From NCBI GenBank assembly GCA_024626585.1, contig JANKJI010000005.1:111512645-111522958 (forward strand): a stretch of 10,314 nt of DNA, in the 5' to 3' direction. Every line of letters starts with the position of its first letter. Position 1 is the first letter of the stretch. The position numbers and the translations under genes are program-made. The notes under the pieces were generated by a model. That model was not told the DNA's origin, made no database searches, and saw only the letters and a list, made by a program, of their open reading frames with translations. This document shows, piece after piece, positions 1 through 6,987 of the stretch. The DNA is from Ginkgo biloba (lineage: Eukaryota > Streptophyta > Ginkgoopsida > Ginkgoales > Ginkgoaceae).

Positions 1-670
1 AAAAAATTTGAGGGTAGTGACATGAAAACATGGCTCAGTCAAATGGAATAATACTTTCGCCTTTACTAAGTTCTCATAGATAAGAAGATAACCCTGGCAT
101 CATTACATATAGAGAAAGAACCATTCCAGTGGTATCAATGGATGAATAAAAAATGGATAGGACTCTCATACAAATGGGAAAAATTTATCGATGATATCAT
201 ATCTCAGTATGATAATGCGTGGGAAGCAAACTATTTCATTCAACCTATAAAAATAAGGCAAGTAAGTTTAGTAATGAAATACATATTAGAACATCAAAAG
301 ATATCAACTAGGGTGGATGGGATAAATGAGGAGAAGATGATGGAGTTATACATTAGAGGGATTAAGGATAAAATTTTACACAAAATTTAGTTCTTGGATC
401 CTTGAAACATATCCACTACTATTAGAATGTCCAAGTAAATTGAGGTAAAGAATATGTCCATGAGGAGAATAGTATGGGTTATAAGCATAAAAGGATGAAA
501 ACTAGTAGACACCCAATCCCTATAAGTATGAAGGACAACCACATGAGAATTGGATGAAAAAAGAGAAAAGGGCTTATGGTTTAGATGCAAAAGTAAGTGC
601 TCCCAATGGCATAGGTGTGCTAAAATTAGATTATTCATCATAGAAGATAATAATGAAGAGAAAGAGATAA
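1..670 (+). pseudogene. gag: Gag polyprotein remnant (retrotransposon gag core and CCHC zinc knuckle), 5' truncated by window
   Basis: Gag is the structural protein that packages element RNA into particles in the cytoplasm. All of it is in one phase (first base of codons at 1, 4, 7). FEGSDMKTWLSQME (7-48) matches the start of the plant gypsy gag core. PFQWYQW (121-141), then TWE-like and long helical segments ending in LYIRGIKDKI (about 345-375), match the rest. Stops lie at 49, 67 and 388. The stretch LDEKREKGLWFRC leads into the zinc knuckle (577-618). In plant relatives this reads C-F-R-C, seven residues, H, one residue, C. Here the first Cys is Trp (577-579), while Cys (586), His (610) and Cys (616) remain. 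An acidic tail IIEDNNEEKE follows, as is usual. The longest open piece is 82 codons at 142-390. The product cannot be functional. Confidence 0.9.
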
Positions 671-691
671 TTGGGGTTCATAATAGCCTGT

Positions 692-1060
692 GTTGGTAAT
701 GGATTTGATATTAGTCAAATTGATAGGTGAGATCAAAGATCTTTATATTCAGATACATTGGACCCCACAACTGAGGTAAATGATGAATTTATTTCAAATA
801 GATGTCCTATAGGCATATTTCATATTTCTTGGAATAGATTAGATGATCTCTTTTGACTATTTGATGAGAATGGATGGTTTATTCATCATGATTCCTTTCC
901 AACACTAGTTGATCTGGGTTGATAGGAAAATATGATATAGAGTGTACATAGAAAGTATAGACAATGTGCAAGCTAAAATTATTTAACAAAAACTAAACTA
1001 GGAACACACGTTGTTATGTATAAATATGGAACCTAATGAGAGATAGCGATAGTTGGAGAT
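692..1060 (+). pseudogene. Decayed pol N-terminal linker, no recognisable domain
   Basis: The second phase (codons starting at 692) gives protein-like sequence with few stops: TLDPTTEVNDEFISNRCPIG, then RLDDLF (stop) LFDENGWF, SFPTLVDLG, and LTKTKLGTHVVMYKYGT. It continues in the same phase into the additional RNase H, so I read it as the upstream linker of the pol polyprotein. An aspartic protease would be expected near here, but I see no D-S/T-G active site or its flanks. VDLG (about 909-920) is not a convincing substitute. Stops include 734 and a TGA-TAG pair near 920. The function is unknown, and the assignment to pol rests on phase continuity and position. Confidence 0.55.
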
Positions 1061-1480
1061 ATAAAAGGAAGAAATTATGGTATATGGAGTATGTAATTTT
1101 ATCGATCCAAATCAAGATCAAGGGTACATGACATAATTATTTTATAAAATCCAAAGGTTAACATTTTCCCTAGGTCATATTGGCTTGACTTTTATTTCAT
1201 TGATAATGTAGCCAAATATGAATCCCTAGTGTTCGATTTTAGAGAAGACATAGATCCTAGTGTTAGGAGGATCATGGTACTTAGATATTTTGAATTGATT
1301 ATAAATCAGGTTCATGATGTTTTGGTTGTCAATAATGAGCATTTGAATCAATATATACTATGAGTATATGACTTGGTTTAACATTTTGATGCATTTTCAA
1401 TTGAATTTTTAGCAAGAGAACAAAATCAACTTGCAAATTCCTTGGTAGTGTCATCCTCCTTATTCTCTCATTACCCTCAT
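1061..1480 (+). pseudogene. Additional (archaeal-type) RNase H domain, catalytically dead, upstream of RT
   Basis: RNase H degrades the RNA strand of RNA/DNA hybrids during reverse transcription. The phase starting at 692 continues here. GRNYGIWSM (stop) FYRSKSRS (about 1067-1117) aligns with the first strand, whose usual FDGS is FYRS, so Asp is Tyr (1100-1102). NVAKYESL (1205-1228) aligns with the NNxAEYxAL helix, with the catalytic Glu as Lys (1214-1216). RYFELIINQ (1283-1309) aligns with GDSELVxxQ, with Asp as Tyr (1286-1288). FSIEFLAREQNQLANSL (1396-1446) aligns with the xVPRExNxxADxLA tail, with Asp as Asn (1436-1438). Thus all four acidic residues are lost. Such an extra RNase H is known in the Tat group, where its place in pol varies. 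A copy before RT is not the textbook gypsy order. Confidence 0.75.
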
Positions 1481-1496
1481 TTGTCCCATAAAAAAA

Positions 1497-1836
1497 TATA
1501 GTAGATATTATTTTGAGACCTTATATTCTAGATAATGTATAGCATTGGTAGGTGTTCAAGGATTATGACCATATTCATCATTTCATTCACAGAGAAGAAG
1601 ATTTTGAAAATAATTATGTCCAAAAAAAAATTTCCCAAGATTAATATATAGTGAATGAATTTTTAGAATATGATGGGATAATTCAACTTCAAAGTAATAA
1701 GATTCCAAAAGGGTTTGTAGTCATAGATTCATTGTTTAATCCTAATGATGTGTCCTATATAAGCATGAGAATTAAGAAAATACCTAAGTGGATTATATAA
1801 AAGACTTCCAAAACCAATATTATGTCTAATGGTCAA
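1497..1836 (+). pseudogene. Decayed linker between additional RNase H and RT
   Basis: After a run of seven A (1490-1496) the coherent phase changes to codons starting at 1498, 1501 and so on. It reads protein-like text such as VDIILRPYILDNV, VFKDYDHIHHFIHREEDFEN, IPKGFVVIDSLFNPNDVSY (about 1708-1764) and SMRIKKIPKWII. Stops are few, for example at 1540 and 1549. The phase runs unbroken into the RT. I recognise no catalytic motif. This is most simply the spacer of a pol polyprotein. The homopolymer at the phase change suggests a slippage indel. Confidence 0.55.
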
Positions 1837-2660
1837 CCAAAATTCATATGTATTGGTGAATTTTTAATAAAATAGGGGAAATCATAATTGTTTTCTCTTT
1901 GTAGAGAATCTTAGGATGTATTGTCATGGATGTATGATCATTTAAATATTTTTGGACCAAAAGTGATTAAATATAGTATTTCATTAAAGACAGGGGAAAA
2001 ACATTTCAGGAAAAAGTAGAGATAAATCAACTTGAATCTCTAGGTTATGATCTAGAAATAATTGCAAAAGATTTTGAATGTTAAAATAATTTTCCAAGTA
2101 CTCTATTCCACTTGGGTAGAAACATTCATCCTAGTCTAAACTAAAAATAGAGATGTTTTCCTTTATGTTGATTTCCAAAATCTAAACAAAGATTTATTAA
2201 ATGATAATTATCCTTTATCCAAAATGGATGACTTCTTGCAGATGATGATTGGTGTCAATATAATATCAATGTTGGAAGGCTTCCAAATGTATAATCATTT
2301 TTTGGTCGTAGAGGCATATAGGTATAAGACAACCTTCACTATACTTTGGGGAATATTTTCATACATAAATATTCCATTAAGATTGGTCAATGATGGAGAA
2401 AAATTTCAAAGGGTGATATATTTTATGTTTATTAGGTTGGTTGGCAAGATCATAGTGATTTGCCTTAATGATCTCACATTATTATCCAAAAGATGAGTGG
2501 AACATATTGGACATTTGATGAAATTTTTTTAAAGATGTCAGGAATTTGACATCTCTCTCAACCTAAAGAAGAAAAATTTTAGTTTGACTAAGTGGAAGCT
2601 ACTAGGAAAAAATTATTTACTCACATTGATCTAGAAAGGGTAAATATTTTTTTCTAGTTG
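1837..2660 (+). pseudogene. pol: Reverse transcriptase domain, Ty3/gypsy Tat-like, active site destroyed
   Basis: RT copies element RNA into DNA inside the particle. In the phase of 1498, PKFICIGEFL (1840-1869) opens the pre-RT segment. Next come DVLSWMYDHLN (about 1915-1947) and YVDFQNLNKD (2164-2193), the usual VDFRxLNK box. The longest open piece is 2224-2496, beginning MDDFLQMM. SMLEGFQMYNHF aligns with SMLDGFSGYNQ, so the first catalytic Asp is Glu (2275-2277). TTFTILWGIFSY and LRLVNDGEKFQR correspond to the TPWGTF and PFGLxNAGATFQR boxes. The polymerase signature, usually YxDD, reads C-L-N-D at 2461-2472: Tyr is Cys, the first Asp is Asn and the second Asp is kept. After the stop at 2494 the family pattern continues (EHIGHLMKFF, LNLKKKNF). 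It shifts phase near 2613-2628, where about 20 bases stand in place of an expected 30 or so. Confidence 0.92.
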
Positions 2661-3300
2661 CCTCTTCCCTCTAACAAGAAGGCTCTCCAATCCTTCCTAA
2701 GAAAGATACATTTTCTTATGAGATTCATTCATGAATTGTTTAGTATCATATGAACCATCAATAGGATATTAAATAATAAAATGGATTTTAAATGGATGTA
2801 ATATGCCAAAGATTCCTTTTTAAAACTCAAAGAGGTGATTACATTAAATCCTATGCTGACAACTCCAAATTTTGAGAGAGATTGTTTCATCTATTCTCAC
2901 ACTTTAGAGCATATAGTGGTGGTAGCCTTATTATAAAAGGATGATTAATTTCATGAACATACTATTTCATTCATGAGTAAGGTTCTCAAATATTATGAAT
3001 TAAGATACATCGAAGTGGAAAAGCAATCCTATTCTTTAGCAAAAGTTGTGAAGGTTTTCAAGCCATATATTTTAATGAATCATAGTACAGATTATGCACC
3101 ACTAGATATAGTGAAAATAATATTGAAATAACAAGAGTAAAATGGTAAATGGGCTAATTAGGTCTCAAATATCCAATAATTCGACTTGGACATCAAACTA
3201 ACTAGGATTGTGAAAGGTCAATGCTTGTGTAAATCGGTGGCTAATTCGATTAATGAAATAGTATTTAAAGAGACTTATAATAATACCACTAATATTGATA
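2661..3300 (+). pseudogene. pol: RT connection and native gypsy RNase H (tether-like) domain remnant
   Basis: The phase starting at 2628 opens with DLERVNIFF and continues through PLPSNKKALQSFLRKIHFLM (about 2661-2720), the standard segment linking RT to RNase H. The RNase H core follows: TPNFERDCFIYSHTLEHIV (about 2862-2918), ISFMSKVLKYYELRYIEVEK (about 2964-3023), QSYSLAKVVKVFKPYIL, and the closing FDLDIKLTRIVKGQCLCKS (about 3182-3236). In active gypsy RNase H the first catalytic Asp lies in T-D-A-S. Here that position is His (2898-2900, within IYSHTL). In elements with a second RNase H the native one is known to become a non-catalytic tether, so the Asp may have been absent before decay. 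Stops lie near 2748, 2802, 2934 and 3129-3171. Confidence 0.85.
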
Positions 3301-3406
3301 TCACCACACGAAGCTTCAATCATGATCTAAAATATTAATATATTGTGTATATTACCTCTATAATGGTGTGTGTTTGTAATATTTTACAAACAATTATAAG
3401 AAAATG

Positions 3407-4575
3407 CTAAAGTTGTAGGCTATCAAATGTGTATTAATAGATGATATTATTTTTTGAAGGAGTTATGAGGGTATTCATACTAAACATACTATCTAGGTTC
3501 TAAATGAATTTCATTTAGTATTTTATGGAGCGAACTATCCCTCAAAAACCACTGCATACAGGATCCTCTAAGAAGGATACTATTGGGCAACCTTATTTCA
3601 AGATGATTTTAATTTTGTCTGATATTGTATCTCTTACCAAATGTTTATGGGAAAAGAAAATATTTTCTCCATGATTATCTAATTCATAGATGTTAAGGAT
3701 CCTTTTATGCAATGGGGTATGGAATTCATAGGCCCAATCAATACTTCATCAAGAAATGTACATTCTTATATCTTAATTACAACATACTACTTCAATAGGT
3801 GGTCTAAAGTGATTTTTTTTTTAAATATATTATTTAAACGATTTTATTGAATTCCTCAAGGGAATATATTATCAAGGTTTGGAGTGATAGGACATATCAT
3901 TTAAAATAATAGGTTATCATTTTTATCAATCGATATGATACAATTTTGTAAATATTTTGGAATCATAATGATGCCTACTTCCAATTATTATCCTTCAGGT
4001 AATGGATTGGCAGTGTCAACTAATGAGAATCTCATTAATATTGTTAGGATAACTATAATAAGCAATCAGAGGAACTATAATATCAAACTCTATCATTCTA
4101 TCTGGGAAGATAGGATCATGCCAAAGTTTGGGATTGATTGTTCACTATATTCTCTGGTGTTTAGGAAGGAAGTTTTCTTGCCAATTCATGTTTAGATACT
4201 AACATTACAACTAGTCATAGATGAGAAATAATAAGGCCAAGACATGGACTTAATCAAAAGGTGATTGTTTTAACTTATGAAATTAGAAGAATAAAGAGAA
4301 GTAGAAGTTGTACTATCTTAAAAACATCAGGCCAATATGAAATATAATTTTGAGAAAAAGGTATCTCATAAATAATTTTGATAGGGTAATTTGGTTTAAT
4401 GTTGAACAAAACTAGATAAAATCCTTAAGCTCATCATAAATTTGATTCACTTTGGCTTGGCCCTTATAAACTTATTAAATTGATTAAATAAAATGCATTC
4501 AATCATGCTAGAGAAGATGGCACCATTATTCCTATTCTAGTAAATGAGCAGTACCTTAAACACTTTTATCTCTAA
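3407..4575 (+). pseudogene. pol: Integrase remnant (zinc domain, DDE core, C-terminal domain) to pol stop
   Basis: Integrase inserts the DNA copy into the genome. The phase of 3407 gives VLNEFHLVFYGANYPSKTTA, the HHCC zinc domain, with the second His as Asn (3533-3535). In CISYQMFMGKE the second Cys of CxxC is Tyr (3635-3637). In the core, MQWGMEFIGP has the first catalytic Asp as Glu (3722-3724). GHII (stop) NN has the second Asp as Asn (3905-3907). YYPSGNGLAVSTNENL has the catalytic Glu as Val (4013-4015). The open piece 3935-4195 carries this last motif and ends at VFRKEVFLPIHV. Further on the phase changes, and from about 4408 another phase reads KFDSLWLGPYK (4438-4470), DGTIIPILVNEQYLKHFYL and a TAA at 4573. 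This is the usual C-terminal end of pol. Confidence 0.92.
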
Positions 4576-4589
4576 ATGAAGAGAGGGGA
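4575..4589 (+). other. Possible polypurine tract (second-strand primer site)
   Basis: Directly after the integrase stop lies AATGAAGAGAGGGGA, which is all purine except one T and is followed by CTTTATAAAATATG. LTR retrotransposons start plus-strand synthesis from such a purine run just before the 3' LTR. The position, abutting the stop, is closer than usual, and no TG start of an LTR follows immediately. It could equally be part of the 3' untranslated region. Confidence 0.3.
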
Positions 4590-5180
4590 CTTTATAAAAT
4601 ATGTAAATAATTATACATATATTTTATTTTGAAGATTGTTTCTTAGTTACTTATTTTGAAACTAGTCATGTACAATAATCGTGTTATAAACTTATAAATT
4701 TTTGAATAAATGATTAAAATAATATTGTAAAAGTTCATAGATTGGGAGAATTATGTCATAGGGAAATCCCCTAGATCATGAATCATTTGTAGTTACTTAA
4801 GAGAAGTTACAATGATGGAGAATAATTTCATGTTTCATTCTTTGTCAAAAGAAGATACATATACTATTCATAATCACTTTATATTTCCTTAGATGCATTT
4901 ATCCATTATTTTTGGTTCTTCATTCCTGGTGATTATTTGTAGTGATCTCAATGGGATTCCACATTTAAAATATTAAGCCATGTTTCATATGTATTGACTA
5001 TCATGACTCTCCAATGGAAATTTAATCCCTTGGAATATTTGAATCTCTTTTATTGGTTGGTGGGAAGGAATTATATAATATAAACTTGTTCCCCTTCCAT
5101 TATTATCTCTCCATTAGGGTTTTCATCAAGTCGTGTTAATATAAGTTTTATTCTCAAGAAGATACTCTACATACGACCCT
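4590..5180 (+). other. Non-coding stretch after pol, candidate 3' LTR remnant
   Basis: No coding phase continues here. The stretch is AT-rich and stop-dense in all phases. The position after integrase and the TATA-like site near 5071 are what an LTR would offer. However, I find no clear TG...CA ends, no target duplication and no second copy in the window, so LTR boundaries cannot be drawn. Confidence 0.3.
5071..5084 (+). promoter_or_regulatory. TATA-like site, possible LTR promoter
   Basis: TTATATAATATAAA is followed about 20-35 bases later by a C/T-rich stretch and ATTAGGGTTTTCATC, an arrangement often seen at plant transcription starts and in the U3/R part of LTRs. In DNA this AT-rich such a match is not rare, so the call depends on its place downstream of pol. 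Confidence 0.25.
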
Positions 5181-5910
5181 AACTACCAATACATCTTAAG
5201 ACACCCACCTATGAATGAATTATTTATATGATACAAATGAATATGATAAACAAAGGATATTCCCACACCATACCCCTCCTTATTTTTCTTTCTTTCCAAT
5301 TCCACCCATTCCAGCCTTATAATAATTTCGTTACTCCTTACATCAACCATATCCTGAACATTATGAAACAAGTTTTAACTAACCAGTGTAACTCCATTCT
5401 AAGAATACAATAACCCACTCATCAAATGGAATATATATATATATATATGAGTGATTTGGATTTTAGAATGTAGGTATATTTGTTGACATCACTTAGTAAA
5501 AATAGCTACCCCTCCTTCCATACACACCTGGAGACTCATCCCTTTCCAACACCTCCCATACCATTATTCCCTAAATTGTATATATAATAAAGATAAATAC
5601 CCATTATTCCTATTCATATCCCTATAGAATTATCTTTCCTCACATTTGGATCTTTCCTTTACCTATATTGCATACTTACAAAAAATATAGTGTTAATGAA
5701 GCTTCTTTCTATATCTAGTTGTCCTTCAACTTATTCTTTTCAAGGAAGTTATAATGAATAATATAATCAAGGTATATTTGATATCATGAATAAAATATTT
5801 ATCATAATTTTAATAATTTTTAATATAATAAATCATGTAATTCATCTACAATCAAGGATAACATAATTGGAAAAATCAAGAAGTGTCATTTATAAAAATA
5901 GAGATCTAGG
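5181..5910. other. Non-coding, pyrimidine-rich intergenic stretch
   Basis: The + strand is rich in C and T, especially 5255-5330 and 5500-5660, with many CCATTCC, CCTTCC and CCCATT words. Short open frames of 60-odd codons lie on both strands (5183-5371 on -, 5228-5413 on +). They overlap each other and have low-complexity products, so I do not call them genes. Nothing here matches a family I know. It may be LTR or leader sequence of the element, or host intergenic DNA. Confidence 0.4.
5416..5453. repeat. (AT)9 microsatellite inside a 7-bp inverted repeat
   Basis: Nine perfect AT units lie at 5431-5448. They are enclosed by CACTCAT (5416-5422) and its exact reverse complement ATGAGTG (5447-5453), with the last AT shared. 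The AT tract is self-complementary, so the whole 38 bases could fold as a hairpin. This is a simple sequence repeat, and no gene function is implied. Confidence 0.85.
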
Positions 5911-5917
5911 ATTTGCA

Positions 5918-5934
5918 CACCCCACAAGGGGGTG
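5918..5934. repeat. Short GC-rich hairpin
   Basis: CACCCC (5918-5923) and GGGGTG (5929-5934) are exact reverse complements separated by the five bases ACAAG. It is one of the very few G+C-rich spots in the window. No T-run follows directly, so it does not look like an intrinsic terminator, and in a plant setting none would be expected. Confidence 0.6.
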
Positions 5935-5963
5935 ATTTTACCAAAGTAAGTCCTCATTGTCGA

Positions 5964-5975
5964 ACCACATGTGGT
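5964..5975. repeat. Perfect 12-bp palindrome ACCACATGTGGT
   Basis: ACCACATGTGGT equals its own reverse complement. Its centre CACATGTG is an E-box of the kind bound by plant bHLH factors of the MYC type. No nearby gene or supporting promoter element is visible, so a regulatory role is only a possibility. Confidence 0.5.
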
Positions 5976-5979
5976 AACC

Positions 5980-6987
5980 CTTTTTATTTTGTGTTTTTAT
6001 CCACATAATCATGAAGAAACTATTTTTAAAATTAAGTTGGAAGGAAGGGTTATGTCAAAGCTTGAAGGAATGAAATGGATAATGAAGGTCAAGAAATAAA
6101 GTATGTGGATGCACCTAATGGACCCATTATGGAAATGTATTGTAATCTATAAACATGTTCAAATATACCTTCAATTTATTTCATAAGTGGGTTTTCAGGG
6201 CTATGGGTTATTTTTTATGAGAAAAATCAAAATTCAATGCAGACTAGAATGTGTATAAAATTTAGATTGCCGAAGCAAAGATAAAATTATTAAGTTTTTT
6301 GGTTGCATAGTTTAGGATGAAAAAGAGGTTTCATTACTTCCAAGTCTCATGGACTCAAACATGTAATAATCACCAATTTATAGAAGTATCACATACAATT
6401 TTGAACAAAGGAGGGGCTTCAAATTCTAAGAATTGAGAACAATGGAAAGAAATACTATGTCACATTTCCCTTGTAGATCTAAAAGGAAAATAAAGATTAG
6501 TTGATTATATATATAGGTTAGAACTTCCGTAATAATAGTATTCAGAGTTTGGTACTTTGATAATTTTATCATTAAAGATATAAGAAGTTTGAGAAAGTGA
6601 TAAATTTCCCTTAAAGGTTCTACAACCCTAGCTAAGTTCGACATGCATCAGTGTTGGATTACATTTCTTCTGATCATTAATGACATAGTTATTGCTCAAT
6701 ATATTTGCATTATATAAACTAAAGTGATTAAACTTATTATTGATGCCAAATTTGGTAGCATGATATACATTTGGAAAATTAATCACATTCATAAGGGGTA
6801 TTTTAAGAATGGTAATTTGAAGGATCATTGCAATGATATGAATCTTTTTCAGTGAGATTGTCATTACTATGGGAAAGTAGAGGATACTTTATCTATAGCC
6901 TTTGTGAATGATAAAATTATTCCCAAGAAATTTTAGTAGTTTTATATTCTTAATATAACCTAGAAAAGCTCTTTCATTTAGGCTAAA
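5980..6987. other. No assignable gene; possible leader of the downstream frame
   Basis: About 1 kb without a phase I can assign. One phase reads NEMDNEGQEIKYVDAPNGPI then MEMYCNL near 6069-6150, and another reads KDHCNDMNLFQ near 6822-6855. Neither is long enough or familiar enough to name. CHYYGK (about 6859-6876) faintly resembles a CCHC knuckle with Cys and His lost, which I do not trust. The - strand frames at 6426-6644 and 6628-6864 overlap and look like chance openings in stop-poor AT sequence. Confidence 0.4.

Larger units (their letters stand above)
1..4589 (+). mobile_element. Decayed Ty3/gypsy LTR retrotransposon, Tat/Ogre-like pol, 5' end outside the window
   Basis: This span carries gag, an additional RNase H, reverse transcriptase, RNase H and integrase remnants, all on the + strand. 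Integrase lies after RT and RNase H, which is the Ty3/gypsy order rather than the Ty1/copia order. The RT segment around PLSKMDDFLQ and the presence of an extra RNase H suit the Tat/Ogre group of plants. That lineage call comes from remembered family features and was not searched. The coding phase runs 1, 2, 1, 3, 2, 1, so at least five indels have accumulated besides many stops. The 5' LTR, primer binding site and start of gag lie before base 1. No matching pair of LTRs was found inside the window. Confidence 0.9.

Noticed and set aside
130-141. TGGTATCAATGG, close to the plant initiator-tRNA primer binding site TGGTATCAGAGC
   Set aside because: It lies inside the gag core and simply encodes the conserved W-Y-Q-W of the gag domain, in phase with the rest of gag.
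387-641. 84-codon open frame on the - strand
   Set aside because: It is the reverse shadow of the gag tail and zinc knuckle, which are recognisable on the + strand.
1-4575. Plant pararetrovirus (caulimovirid) insertion instead of a retrotransposon
   Set aside because: A full integrase with zinc, core and C-terminal parts follows RNase H, and no movement protein is seen; pararetroviruses lack integrase.
5183-5413. Two overlapping short frames on opposite strands
   Set aside because: Low-complexity translations from pyrimidine-rich DNA, no motif, and no continuation beyond the stops.
4521-5620. CATTATTCCTATTC near 4524 and again near 5602 as LTR ends
   Set aside because: Only 14 bases match, the first copy is inside the integrase C-terminal coding sequence, and the flanks differ.
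6426-6864. Two - strand frames that could be a copia gag
   Set aside because: The similarity is only to general helix-rich composition; the two frames overlap each other, and no zinc knuckle or neighbouring pol domain follows on that strand.
6859-6900. CHYYGK, a possible second CCHC zinc knuckle
   Set aside because: Only one Cys remains and the His and last Cys are absent, so a chance match is likely.
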